From positions 62,001-126,000 of the forward strand of contig CAVWSF010000001.1 in NCBI GenBank assembly GCA_963757605.1: DNA of 64,000 nucleotides, written 5' to 3'. Shown here piece by piece: positions 43,182 through 53,249 of the stretch. The notes under the pieces are model-generated. The model was not told the origin of the DNA and did not search any database. It saw only the letters and a program-made list of their open reading frames with translations. Each line of letters begins with the position of its first letter. Position 1 is the stretch's first letter. Position numbers and translations under genes: made by a program. Origin of the DNA: JAICJC01 sp963757605 (GTDB taxonomy: Bacteria; Actinomycetota; Thermoleophilia; Gaiellales; JAICJC01).

Positions 43182-43456
43182 CCGGCCCCCAGCCCGTCCG
43201 CCAGTGCGCCGGTTGCGGCCGGCGGGGGCCGCAGTCCTCGCTGGTCCGTCTGTGTGCGGCAAACGGCGCGCTGATCGTGGATCGCGACAGGCGCCGGGGA
43301 GGACGGGGCGTCTACCTCTGCCCGAGCGCGGCCTGCGCCCGGGACGCCAGGAGGCGGGACGCGCTCGCCAGAAGGCTAAAATGTGCGCTCACGCTGCCCG
43401 CCGACCTGGCGGAGCAGGTGAGCATGGAGCGGCCCGAGGCCGCGGGGAAGGATTGA
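43178..43456 (+). CDS. ylxR: YlxR (DUF448) RNA-binding protein, start codon uncertain
   Basis: About 92 residues matching YlxR/DUF448: PVRQCAGCGRRGPQSSLVRL with the conserved CxxC, then GRGVYLCPSAACARDARRRDALAR. It lies in its fixed place between nusA and infB. No ATG, GTG or TTG exists in this frame near the beginning: the natural position, overlapping the nusA stop, reads GTA (43178). Either GTA/CTG is used, or one base is wrong (GTG would need nusA to end in TGA). The product binds RNase P or RNA in other species. Confidence 0.82.
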   Translation, partial: VAGPQPVRQCAGCGRRGPQSSLVRLCAANGALIVDRDRRRGGRGVYLCPSAACARDARRRDALARRLKCALTLPADLAEQVSMERPEAAGKD

Positions 43457-43460
43457 CGTC

Positions 43461-45536
<2,076 letters not shown>

Positions 45537-45648
45537 GCCGGCCGGGTGGGGCGTCGCCCCCGCTCGGCGGCGAACCGTCCGCGGCCGAGCCGCCCGGCCC
45601 GCTCCAGCGGAGCAGTATCCCTGGACCTGGTAGGCGGGCGGCGGCGCT

Positions 45649-45861
45649 CTACGCGAGCGCGTCGAAGAGCGCGCCGCTCGACTCGTCGGCGGCCCGGAGC
45701 ACCTGGGCGTTGGCCCGCACGGCGAGCGGCTGCCAGGTCGATTCCACGAGCGCGTCGACGTCGAACGGGTCCTGCGCGATGCGGTCGGCGTCCTCGTCCA
45801 GGCGGCGCTGGGCGGCCAGGATCCCGGCGAGCGCCGAGGAGGATGCGGGCCCGATCTGCAT
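45649..45861 (-). CDS. small hypothetical protein on opposite strand within infB-ylxP gap
   Basis: A 70-residue frame, MQIGPASSSALAGILAAQRRLDEDADRIA..., ending ALVESTWQPLAVRANAQVLRAADESSGALFDALA. It is helical, Ala-rich and resembles the terminal helices of flagellar rod/hook-type proteins, but that is only a resemblance. It fills most of the otherwise empty 360-base gap. A purine stretch (GAGAGG) precedes the ATG but too closely for a standard ribosome site; GTG at 45870 is an alternative. Real gene status is moderately likely. Confidence 0.45.
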   Translation of the reverse strand: MQIGPASSSALAGILAAQRRLDEDADRIAQDPFDVDALVESTWQPLAVRANAQVLRAADESSGALFDALA

Positions 45862-45884
45862 ACCTCTCACGATGGCGCACGCGC

Positions 45885-45890
45885 TACGGT
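45885..45890 (+). promoter_or_regulatory. -10 element of predicted leaderless promoter (ylxP)
   Basis: TACGGT is followed by six bases and the ATG of the DUF503 gene, giving the rbfA/truB part of the operon its own probable promoter. Confidence 0.4.
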
Positions 45891-45896
45891 TTGTCC

Positions 45897-46202
45897 ATGC
45901 CGTCGGGGTACGTGGGCATCCTCACGTTCGACCTGCACATGCCCGACGGGTCGTCCCTCAAGGGCAAGCGCCGCCATCTGCTGCACACGAAGGCGCAGCT
46001 CGAGCGCCGCTTCGGCGCGTCGGTCGCCGAGGTCGACCTGCACGACCTGTGGCAGCGCTCCCGGCTCACGATGGCCGTCGTGCGGCGCGAGCACTCCGCC
46101 GCCCGGCAGGCGCTCGAGGAGGCCGAGCGCTACCTCTCGGCCCAGGAGTACGAGCTCGTGGCCTGCACCCGCACCGTGATGTGCCCGGAGGACGACCTGT
46201 GA
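45897..46202 (+). CDS. YlxP-like DUF503 protein
   Basis: A 101-residue DUF503 protein: YVGILTFDLHMPDGSSLKGKRRHLLHTKAQLERRFGASVAEVDLHDLWQRS is the conserved body. It occurs between infB and rbfA across Gram-positive bacteria. In Bacillus YlxP is linked to 30S assembly. The ATG is set by a -10 box six bases upstream. The end overlaps rbfA by four bases. Confidence 0.88.
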   Translation: MPSGYVGILTFDLHMPDGSSLKGKRRHLLHTKAQLERRFGASVAEVDLHDLWQRSRLTMAVVRREHSAARQALEEAERYLSAQEYELVACTRTVMCPEDDL

Positions 46203-46555
46203 GCGAGCGCATGCGCAAGGTGAACGAGGCGCTGCGGCACGTCCTGGCCGACGGCGTCGAGAGCCTGGGCGACCCCGGCCTCGGGTTCGTCACCGTGACG
46301 GCTGTCAGGGCCTCGCCGGACCTCGGCCACGCCGAGGTCTACATCAGCGTGCTGGGCTCGAAGAAGCGGCGAACATCGAGCCTCAAAGCCCTTGACCGCG
46401 CCCACGGAGTCCTGCAAGGTCGTGTTGCACGGGAGCTTCACCTGAAGCGCACTCCGCAGCTTTCCTTCCACTATGATGAGACCGTCGACCGGGCGATGCG
46501 GCTGAACGAGCTCCTTGCCCAGGACCGCCCGTCCGACGACTCCGACCCCGAATGA
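46199..46555 (+). CDS. rbfA: 30S ribosome-binding factor A
   Basis: A 118-residue KH-like protein. ERMRKVNEALRHVLADGVESLGDPGLGFVTVTAVRASPDLGHAEVYISVLG and LHLKRTPQLSFHYDETVDRAMRLNELL are standard RbfA. It aids late 16S 5' end maturation. The GTG overlaps DUF503 and its end overlaps nrnA by four bases. Confidence 0.93.
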   Translation: MSERMRKVNEALRHVLADGVESLGDPGLGFVTVTAVRASPDLGHAEVYISVLGSKKRRTSSLKALDRAHGVLQGRVARELHLKRTPQLSFHYDETVDRAMRLNELLAQDRPSDDSDPE

Positions 46556-47571
46556 CCGAGATCACGCCTGACAGCGACGTGCACGCCGCGGTCGCAGCCC
46601 TCGCTGCGGCTGACCGCGTGCTGATCTCGACGCACGAGAACCCCGACGGCGACGCGATCGGGTCGATGACCGCCGCGGCCGCGGGCCTGCGCCAGCTCGG
46701 GAAAGAGGTGCGCATGTACCTCGAGCCGGCGTCGGCGATCCCGCACGAGGTCAGCTTCCTGAACGTCGACGGCCTGGAGCGCGACATCGATCCTGCGGAC
46801 GTCGAGGGGTGGACGCTGCTCGTGCTCGACTGCGGGAACGAGCGCCGCCTGGGAGAGCTCCACGAAGCCCTGCGCACGAGCGCGGGCTGCGTCGTCGACG
46901 TCGACCATCACCACGACAACAGCCGGTTCGGCGACGTGAACCTGATCGACGGCCACGCGTCGTCGACGGCCGAGATCCTGGTGCACATCTTCGACGGCCT
47001 CGGGATCGACATCACGCCGAAGATCGCCGAGGCGCTCTACGTCGGCCTCGTGACCGACACCGGGCGGTTCCAGTACCGCACGACGAGCCCGGACGCGCTG
47101 CGGCTCGCCGCTCGCCTGGTCGAGGCGGGCGTCGACGTGCACAAGGTCTTCGAGCGCGTCTTCGAGTCGACCCAGCTGGGCAAGCTGTCGCTCCTCGGGC
47201 GCGTCATCGAGCACACGGTGCCCTACTACGGTGGCCGGCTGCTCGTGTCGCACGTGAGCCGCGATGACCTGGCGCTCGTCGAGGGCGACGAGGCCACCAC
47301 GGAGGGCCTGATCGACCACCTGCGGGCGGTCGAGGGCGTCCAGGTCGCCGGCCTGATCCGCGAGCAGGTGCCGCTGCCCGACGGGACGATCACCCCGAAC
47401 CGGGTGTCGCTGCGCTCGCGGGGCCTGATCGACGTCTCGCAGATCGCCCGCAAGTCGGCGGGCGGCGGCCACAAGCAGGCAGCCGGGTTCTCGCACCCCG
47501 GCACGGTCGACGACATCCGCGACTTCATCGTGACCGAGGTGGCCGCGCAGCTGGAAGAGCCCGCGGCCTAG
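46552..47571 (+). CDS. nrnA: DHH-family oligoribonuclease / pAp phosphatase (NrnA)
   Basis: A 339-residue DHH/DHHA1 protein. ISTHENPDGDAIGSMTA, LVLDCGNERRLG, VDVDHHHDNSRFGDVNLID (the DHH motif) and GLVTDTGRFQYRTTSP bind two metals; the DHHA1 domain ends with KSAGGGHKQAAGFSHPG (GGGH). It degrades 2-5 nt RNAs and dephosphorylates pAp. It is coupled to rbfA by overlap and lies before truB, the usual order. Confidence 0.92.
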   Translation: MTEITPDSDVHAAVAALAAADRVLISTHENPDGDAIGSMTAAAAGLRQLGKEVRMYLEPASAIPHEVSFLNVDGLERDIDPADVEGWTLLVLDCGNERRLGELHEALRTSAGCVVDVDHHHDNSRFGDVNLIDGHASSTAEILVHIFDGLGIDITPKIAEALYVGLVTDTGRFQYRTTSPDALRLAARLVEAGVDVHKVFERVFESTQLGKLSLLGRVIEHTVPYYGGRLLVSHVSRDDLALVEGDEATTEGLIDHLRAVEGVQVAGLIREQVPLPDGTITPNRVSLRSRGLIDVSQIARKSAGGGHKQAAGFSHPGTVDDIRDFIVTEVAAQLEEPAA

Positions 47572-47581
47572 ACGCCGCGGG

Positions 47582-48439
47582 ATGGCGCAGCTCACCGGCC
47601 TCGTGCTCGTCGACAAGCCCGCCGGGCCGAGCTCGTTCGGCGTCCTGCGCTCGCTGCGGCCGGCCCTGGGGACGAAGCTGGGCCACGCCGGGACGCTCGA
47701 CCCGTTCGCGACCGGCCTGCTGCTCGTCCTGGCCGGGAGGGCAACCCGGCTTGCGACCTACCTGTCCGGCCTCGACAAGCGCTACGAGGCGGTCGTCCAG
47801 TTCGGAGCGTCGTCGACCACGCTCGACCCGGAGGGCGACATCGAGCCCACCGGCGCGGTGACCGACGCCGATGCGGTCGCCGCCGCAGCCGCCGGGCTGA
47901 CCGGCGAGGTCCTCCAGGCGGTCCCGACGGCCTCTGCCGTGAAGATCGACGGCCGCCGCTCCTACGCCCGCATGCGAGCCGGCGAGGCGGTCGCGGCGCC
48001 GCCCCGACCGGTCCGGATCGACCAGCTCGACGTACGCGGCTTCGACGACGAGGCGCAACGGGCCCGGATCGCGGTCGCGTGCTCGAAGGGGACCTACGTC
48101 CGCCAGATCGCCGCCGACCTGGGCGAGGCGACGGGCGCGGGCGCGTACTGCCTCGAGCTTCGCCGCACCGCCGTCGGCGAGTTCGCCGTCTCGGACGCCG
48201 CCGTGCCCGGTGCCGTCCTGGACGAGCCGCAGGGGCCCTGGTACAGGGCTCCGGCCGACGCGCTCCCGCACGTGCCCGCCCGGGATCTCACCCCGTCGGA
48301 GGCCGAGGCCGTGCGTCACGGCCGGGCGCTCGAGCTCGACGGCGAGACCGGGCCGGTGCGGCTCCTGGCCGGCGGCGACCTCGTCGCGATCGGCGAGCCG
48401 CGCGACGAAGCCCTTCGGCCCGTGGTCGTGCTGGGATGA
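47582..48439 (+). CDS. truB: tRNA pseudouridine-55 synthase
   Basis: A 285-residue TruB. LTGLVLVDKPAGPSSFGVL, GHAGTLDPFATGLLLVLAGRATRLATYL (catalytic Asp), KRYEAVVQFGASSTTLDPEG, VPTASAVKIDGRRSYARMRAGE and CSKGTYVRQIAADLG are all diagnostic. The C-terminal 70 residues are a PUA-like domain. It modifies U55 in the T-loop. The end overlaps ribF by four bases. Confidence 0.94.
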   Translation: MAQLTGLVLVDKPAGPSSFGVLRSLRPALGTKLGHAGTLDPFATGLLLVLAGRATRLATYLSGLDKRYEAVVQFGASSTTLDPEGDIEPTGAVTDADAVAAAAAGLTGEVLQAVPTASAVKIDGRRSYARMRAGEAVAAPPRPVRIDQLDVRGFDDEAQRARIAVACSKGTYVRQIAADLGEATGAGAYCLELRRTAVGEFAVSDAAVPGAVLDEPQGPWYRAPADALPHVPARDLTPSEAEAVRHGRALELDGETGPVRLLAGGDLVAIGEPRDEALRPVVVLG

Positions 48440-49359
48440 TCGTCCGCCAGAGCCTGCTCGACGTCGAGCCCGCGCCGCGGGCCGTGGCGATCGGGAGCTT
48501 CGACGGCGTCCACACCGGCCACCAGAAGGTGATCGGCCGGGCCGTGGAGGCCGGCTCGCGGCACGGGATCCGCTCGGCGGTGGTGACGTTCCATCCGCAT
48601 CCGCTCGAGGTGCTGCGCCCCGAGCTGGCCCCGCCGGAGCTCTCCTCGCTGGCCCGCAAGGCGGCGCTGGTCGAGGAGCTGGGCCCCGACGAGCTGGTGG
48701 TGATCCGCTTCGACGCCGCCTTCTCGCAGATCTCGGCCGACGACTTCGCCGACCACGTGCTGCACGACGCGCTGGATGCCCGCCACGTGAGCGTGGGGGA
48801 GAACTTCCGCTACGGCCACGGCGCCCGCGGCACCACCGGCACGCTGACCGAGGAGGGGGCGCGGCTCGGGTTCGACGTCGACGTGGTGCCGCTGCTTCGG
48901 GCCGGCGAGGAGCCGGTGTCGTCGTCGCGGATCCGCGCCCTCCTCGCCGGCGGGGCGGTGGAGGAGGCCGAGGCGCTGCTCGGACGGCCGCCGTGGCTCG
49001 AGGGCGCCGTCGTGCGCGGCGACGGGCGCGGCCGCGACCTGGGCTTTCCGACGGCCAACCTGTCGCCGCTTCCGCGCACGCCGCTCCCGGCAACCGGGAT
49101 CTACGCGGGGAGCGCGCACCTGCCGGGCTCCGACCACGCCGCCGCGATCAGCATCGGGTACAACCCGACGTTCACCGACAGCCGCGACGCGGTGCGGATC
49201 GAGGCCTATCTGCTGGACTTCGACCGCGACATCTACGGCTCGCCGATCCGGCTCCAGCTGACTCACCGGCTTCGCGACGAGCTGCGCTTCGAGAGCGTCG
49301 AGGCGCTCGTGGAGCAGCTCCACCGCGACGTGGCGCGCGTGCGCGAGCTCGCCGGCTGA
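48436..49359 (+). CDS. ribF: bifunctional riboflavin kinase / FMN adenylyltransferase
   Basis: A 307-residue enzyme. FAD synthetase half: AIGSFDGVHTGHQKVI, VTFHPHPLEVL, VSVGENFRYGHGARG and SSSRIRALL. Flavokinase half: GDGRGRDLGFPTANLSPLPRTPLPATGIYAG and YNPTFTDSRDAVRIEAYLLDFDRDIYG. It converts riboflavin to FMN and FAD. In many actinobacteria rpsO follows directly; here about 3.9 kb of accessory DNA lies in between. Confidence 0.94.
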   Translation: MIVRQSLLDVEPAPRAVAIGSFDGVHTGHQKVIGRAVEAGSRHGIRSAVVTFHPHPLEVLRPELAPPELSSLARKAALVEELGPDELVVIRFDAAFSQISADDFADHVLHDALDARHVSVGENFRYGHGARGTTGTLTEEGARLGFDVDVVPLLRAGEEPVSSSRIRALLAGGAVEEAEALLGRPPWLEGAVVRGDGRGRDLGFPTANLSPLPRTPLPATGIYAGSAHLPGSDHAAAISIGYNPTFTDSRDAVRIEAYLLDFDRDIYGSPIRLQLTHRLRDELRFESVEALVEQLHRDVARVRELAG

Positions 49360-49416
49360 GCCCTCGGCTCGAGCCGGATCAGCCCAGAGGAGGACTCCGA
49401 ATCCGCCCTGCGGCCG

Positions 49417-49857
49417 ATGCGCAGGGAAGACGGCGGCCGTAGCGTCCGTCGGGAGGAGAGCACCCCCCTTGCCGATGCGCGCCGAACACGCCACCGACAC
49501 CGATACGCGTTCGTCTCCACCGCGTTCGAGCTCCTGCCGATGCTCACCGTGGCCGAGAACGTGGCCCTGCCCGTTCGCCTTTCCGGCGGCGCGGCCGACC
49601 CCGCCTGGATCGCCGCCGTCCTGCGAGCGGTCGAGCTCGCCGGGCACGGCTCCCGGCGCCCGGCCGAGCTCTCCCGCGGCGAGCAGCTCCGGGTCGCGCT
49701 GGCGCGCGCGCTCGCCGTCCGGCCCGCGAGGCTCGTCGTCGAGGATCCCGCCGGGGCCGTCGACTCGGTCACGCGCCAGGGCACGCTCCGCACGCTCCGG
49801 CACGTCGCCGCGGAGCTCGGGGTGGTCGTCGTCATCACCACGGGCGATGCGGCGTAG
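49417..49857 (+). pseudogene. degenerate, N-terminally truncated ABC-transporter ATPase (LolD/MacB-like)
   Basis: A 146-residue frame that begins after the position of Walker A. It retains FELLPMLTVAENVALPVRLSGG (D-subfamily block between Q-loop and signature), AELSRGEQLRVALARALAVRPARLVVEDPAGAVDS (signature plus Walker B) and VVVVITTGDAA at the H-loop. The P-loop is absent, the Q-loop Gln is Thr, the signature has an Arg, the Walker B D-E pair reads E-D, and the switch His is missing. It cannot be a working ATPase and is best seen as a relic. No permease gene adjoins. Confidence 0.65.
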
Positions 49858-49972
49858 AACCTTCGCCGGCGCCGGCGCGAATGCCCGAGGTGTCGAAGTG
49901 GGGTTATCCGAACTCGAGAGGCGGGGCGCCCGTATCGCCGCGGCGGCCGCGCGGGATGAAGCTGCGGAGACC

Positions 49973-51733
49973 ATGAGCCCACGCTCACTCATCACCGCCA
50001 TCGGAACGCGCCTCCCGCGAGGGTGGGGCGACCTCGGCCGTCAGCTCGCGATCTTCGCGGCGCTCGACCTGGCCTACGAGCTGTCGCGCACGCTCGCGGT
50101 GGGCGACCGGTCGACGGCGCTGCGACACGCGCACTCGATCGTGAACACCGAGCGGAGCCTGGGCCTCTTCCACGAGCTCGATCTGCAGCAGTGGGCGCTT
50201 CACGCCCCGTCGATCGTGATGAGCGTCGCGAACTGGACGTACTTCAACTGCCAGTTCACGCTGACGTTCGGGTTCGTGCTCTTCGTCTACCTGCGCCGCC
50301 ACGAGTACTACACGCGGCTTCGGAACCTGATCGCCACGATCAACCTGGTCGGGCTCGCCGGCTACATCTTCTATCCGGCGGCCCCGCCCCGGATGCTGAC
50401 CGACCTCGGCTTCGTCGACTCGCTGAACCAGACCGGCGTCAACCATCACTCCGGGCTGATCGCCATGCTCGCGAATCCGTACGCGGCGATGCCGTCGCTG
50501 CACACGGCCTACGCGATCACCATCGGCGCGACCGGGTTCGCCATGACTCGGAGCCGCCTGCGGTTCGCCTGGGTCGGCTACCCGGCCCTGGTCGTGTTCT
50601 CGATCGTCGTGACCGCGAACCACTTCTTCCTCGACGCGATCGCCGGCGCCGGTGTGGCCGCCACCGCGTTCCTGCTCGTCTCCGCGCCGCGCATCCGCCG
50701 CGTTGCCGCCGTCGCGGCCGTGGCCGTCGTCGCGGGCCTGGCGACCATGCGGGCCGCGCGGGTGGGCGGATCGGCGTTGGGGACGCTCGACGGCGCCGCC
50801 GTGACGCTGATCGTGGCCGCCGTGGTCGCGAACCTGGGCTCCGTCGCCGCCAAGATCGCCGTGTGGCGGCGCACGCTGGCCGCCACGCCCGAGGGTGCGC
50901 AGATCCGGCATCGCGATCTCACCCCCGCCGTCTTCATCGGCTTCCTCGTGAACACGATCGTCCCGGCCCGCCTGGGCGAGGTGGCGAAGCTCGCAATCCT
51001 CGGCCGGCGGACGCGAGAGCGCGGCGTGGCCATGCCCGCCACCGCCCTCGCGGGATCGCTGGCGGCCGAGCAGATCGTCCTCGCGGCGGCACTCGTCCTC
51101 GTCGCCGCCGCCGGCACCGCCGCCTCGTCGTCGGCCCCGATCTGGGTCATGGCGACGCTGGGCGCGATGACGGCGACCGTCGTCGTCCTCGCCGCCTCGG
51201 CGGCGCGGCTCGAGCGGCTCGTGACCCGGCTACCCGGCCGCGCCGGGCCGGTCGCCGCAGAGGCGCTCGGCCACGCCCGAGCCGCGTTCTCAGGCCGCGA
51301 CCGCGGCCTGGGCGCGCTGGGCCTCGCGATCGTCTCGTGGGCGTTCCAGATCGCGGGCATCGTCTTCGCGCTCCAGGCATTCGGGCTGCCGCACTCGATC
51401 CAGGCCGCCAGCGCCGTCTTCGTGGCATCGACGCTGGTCGGGATCGTCCCGCTCGTCCCGGGGAACGTCGGCGTCTTCTCCGCCGCCGTGGCAGCCGCGC
51501 TCGCGCCGTTCGGCGTGGGGGCAGCCGAGGCCGCGGCCTTCGGGCTCGCCCTTCAGGGCATCGAGGCGCTCCTCAGCGTCGCCGCCGGCGGCCTGTTCCT
51601 GGCGTACGAAGGCCTGTCGCTCGCCGAGCTGCGGCGCGAGGTGCGCCCCGCGCGGATCGAGCCTCAGCCCGCCGTCGCGGCCATCGGCCCGGCGCGCAGC
51701 GAGCAGCACCGGCCCGCCGTGCTCGCCGCCTGA
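49973..51733 (+). CDS. fusion of PAP2-superfamily phosphatase domain and LPG-synthase-type (UPF0104) membrane domain
   Basis: A 586-residue polytopic membrane protein. Residues 1-235 are PAP2_3-like (inositol-phosphorylceramide synthase type): ANWTYFNCQFTLTFGFVLFVYLRRHEYY, YIFYPAAPPRML, NPYAAMPSLHTAYAITIG (C2 motif) and VTANHFFLDAIAG (C3 His/Asp). From about 245 the protein becomes the flippase-like LPG_synthase_TM domain: FLVNTIVPARLGEVAKLAILGRR, LAGSLAAEQIVLA, and VASTLVGIVPLVPGNVGVFSAAVAAALAPFGV. The ATG at 49973 is preceded by GGAGA. A lipid head-group transfer plus flipping role is conceivable; no direct evidence. Confidence 0.82.
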   Translation: MSPRSLITAIGTRLPRGWGDLGRQLAIFAALDLAYELSRTLAVGDRSTALRHAHSIVNTERSLGLFHELDLQQWALHAPSIVMSVANWTYFNCQFTLTFGFVLFVYLRRHEYYTRLRNLIATINLVGLAGYIFYPAAPPRMLTDLGFVDSLNQTGVNHHSGLIAMLANPYAAMPSLHTAYAITIGATGFAMTRSRLRFAWVGYPALVVFSIVVTANHFFLDAIAGAGVAATAFLLVSAPRIRRVAAVAAVAVVAGLATMRAARVGGSALGTLDGAAVTLIVAAVVANLGSVAAKIAVWRRTLAATPEGAQIRHRDLTPAVFIGFLVNTIVPARLGEVAKLAILGRRTRERGVAMPATALAGSLAAEQIVLAAALVLVAAAGTAASSSAPIWVMATLGAMTATVVVLAASAARLERLVTRLPGRAGPVAAEALGHARAAFSGRDRGLGALGLAIVSWAFQIAGIVFALQAFGLPHSIQAASAVFVASTLVGIVPLVPGNVGVFSAAVAAALAPFGVGAAEAAAFGLALQGIEALLSVAAGGLFLAYEGLSLAELRREVRPARIEPQPAVAAIGPARSEQHRPAVLAA

Positions 51734-51771
51734 GCCCCGTCGTCCCGCCCCAACCCAAGGAGATACCCCCG

Positions 51772-51993
51772 ATGAGCATCTCTGTTGGCTCCTGTGTTCC
51801 GGACCTGGCGCACGAGCTCGCGGCGGAGGACGCCGCGGTGGTGGCCGCCAGCACAGACAGCTACTGGAGCCACCGCGCGTGGTTCGAGAGCGACCCCATG
51901 CTGGGCCGGATCGGGTCCCCGATCCTCGCCGACACGACCCACGCGATGAGCGAGGCGTTCGGCGTCCTCGTCCCCGACGGCTCGGCCCTGCGC
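51772..51993 (+). pseudogene. peroxiredoxin (AhpC/TSA) relic
   Basis: From an ATG with AAGGAGA upstream the frame reads MSISVGSCVPDLAHELAAEDAAVVAASTDS, then SHRAWFESDPMLGRIGSPILADTTHAMSEAFGVL and VPDGSALR. This is the middle of a typical 2-Cys peroxiredoxin. The catalytic F-x-C-P-T-E block between the first beta strand and helix 1 is deleted, and the C-terminal third is replaced by sequence antisense to the epimerase gene, whose stop codon abuts the relic. It cannot form an active peroxidase. The genuine start signal suggests recent loss, possibly by recombination with the epimerase gene's 3' side. Confidence 0.65.
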
Positions 51994-52959
51994 TTAGGCG
52001 GCAACCGGGCGCGGCGAGAAGCCCAGGCTCTCGAGCGTCCGGCGCAGGCCCTCGTCCAGCGAGATCCTCGGCTCCCAGCCGAGGATCTCCCGGGCGCGGG
52101 TGATGTCGGGCTGGCGCACCTTGGGGTCGTCGGTCGGCAGGCCCTCGAACACGATCTCGGAGCCCATGGCAGTGAGGTCGCGGATCCGCTCGGCCAGCTC
52201 GAGGAGGGTCATCTCGTCGGGGTTCCCGATGTTGACGGGCAGGTGCTCGTCGCTCATCGCCAGGCGGAAGAGGCCCTCGACCTCGTCGTCGACGTAGCAG
52301 AAGGAGCGCGTCTGGGACCCGTCGCCGAACACGGTCAGCGGCTTGCCCTCGCGCGCCTGGCGCAGGAACGTCGGGATGGCGCGGCCGTCGTGCTGGCGCA
52401 TCCGGGGGCCGTACGTGTTGAAGATCCGGGCGATGTGGGTGTCGACGCCCTGCTGGCGGTGGTAGGCCATCGTCATCGCCTCGGCGTACCGCTTGGCCTC
52501 GTCGTAGACCCCGCGCGGGCCGACCGGGTTGACGTTGCCCCAGTACTCCTCGCGCTGCGGGTGCACCTCGGGGTCGCCGTACACCTCTGACGTCGACGCG
52601 AGCAAGAAGCGGGCCCGCTTGAACTTGGCCAGGCCGAGCGCGTTGTGGGTGCCGTACGAGCCCACCTGGAGCGTCGCCAGCGGGAGGCGGAGGTAGTCGA
52701 CCGGACTCGCAGGGGAGGCGAGGTGGAACACCGCGTCGACGGGCTCCTCGATCGAGATGAACTCGACGCAGTTGTGGTACCGGAAGTCGAACGCGTCACC
52801 GCGCAGGCTCTCGATGTTCTCGAGGCTCCCGGTGTCGAGGTTGTCGAGGCAGATGACGTGCCAGTCGCGGGCGAGCAGGTACTCGCACAGGTGCGACCCA
52901 AGGAAGCCGGCTCCGCCGGTCACGACTGCAGTGCTCACGCCGCTAGCGTAACTGACCAT
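51994..52959 (-). CDS. NAD-dependent nucleotide-sugar epimerase/decarboxylase, UDP-glucuronate decarboxylase-like
   Basis: A 321-residue extended SDR. VVTGGAGFLGSHLCEYLL binds NAD, FHLASPASPVDYLRLP and STSEVYGDPEVHPQREEYWGNVNPVG are strongly UXS-like, YDEAKRYAE gives the Tyr/Lys pair, and ARIFNTYGPRMRQHDGRAIPTFLRQA and SQTRSFCYVDD continue the match. The product would be UDP-xylose from UDP-glucuronate. An ATG at 52959 gives seven extra residues; a GTG at 52938 (VSTAVVTGG) is equally plausible. It is the only minus-strand gene between ribF and rpsO. Confidence 0.9.
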   Translation of the reverse strand: MVSYASGVSTAVVTGGAGFLGSHLCEYLLARDWHVICLDNLDTGSLENIESLRGDAFDFRYHNCVEFISIEEPVDAVFHLASPASPVDYLRLPLATLQVGSYGTHNALGLAKFKRARFLLASTSEVYGDPEVHPQREEYWGNVNPVGPRGVYDEAKRYAEAMTMAYHRQQGVDTHIARIFNTYGPRMRQHDGRAIPTFLRQAREGKPLTVFGDGSQTRSFCYVDDEVEGLFRLAMSDEHLPVNIGNPDEMTLLELAERIRDLTAMGSEIVFEGLPTDDPKVRQPDITRAREILGWEPRISLDEGLRRTLESLGFSPRPVAA

Positions 52960-52981
52960 GGGGGGAGCAGGCTCCCCCCAT
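52958..52981. repeat. perfect 11-bp inverted repeat at epimerase start
   Basis: ATGGGGGGAGC and its complement flank AG. The left arm touches the putative ATG of the epimerase gene. The following CCCCCCTCGTGGTTG resembles the sequence after the palindrome at 34278, so the two belong to one family. Confidence 0.55.
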
Positions 52982-53015
52982 GAGCCCCCCTCGTGGTTGC
53001 TCGGGTCGCCGGTGC

Positions 53016-53042
53016 GAGGAGGGAAGCCAAGCTCCCCTCCTC
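53016..53042. repeat. 12-bp imperfect inverted repeat
   Basis: GAGGAGGGAAGC and GCTCCCCTCCTC pair with one mismatch around CAA, between the epimerase gene and rpsO. It forms a cluster with the palindromes on either side. Confidence 0.45.
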
Positions 53043-53089
53043 AGCCGGCGCACACCGGCCGGCAGGACTGCGCTTCGGATCTATGCCTG

Positions 53090-53119
53090 GAAAATTGGGG
53101 TCAGGCACCGATTTTTCAC
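53090..53119. repeat. degraded REP-like palindrome
   Basis: GGAAAATTGGGGTC and GGCACCGATTTTTCAC surround one A. The right arm is almost identical to the palindrome at 40808, while the left shows the GGGGTCAGGCAC core of the copy at 56010, linking the two variants. Confidence 0.55.
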
Positions 53120-53249
53120 GATCGCGCCTGAGGCTCGGCCAGGGCGCTGCTGCTAGTCTGCCGAGCGGCCTCACCGCGGACGGGCGCGTCTTGCCCGCGC
53201 GCGTCTGGGATGTAGGCGACTCACACACCACGGCAAGGAGGATGAGCGC

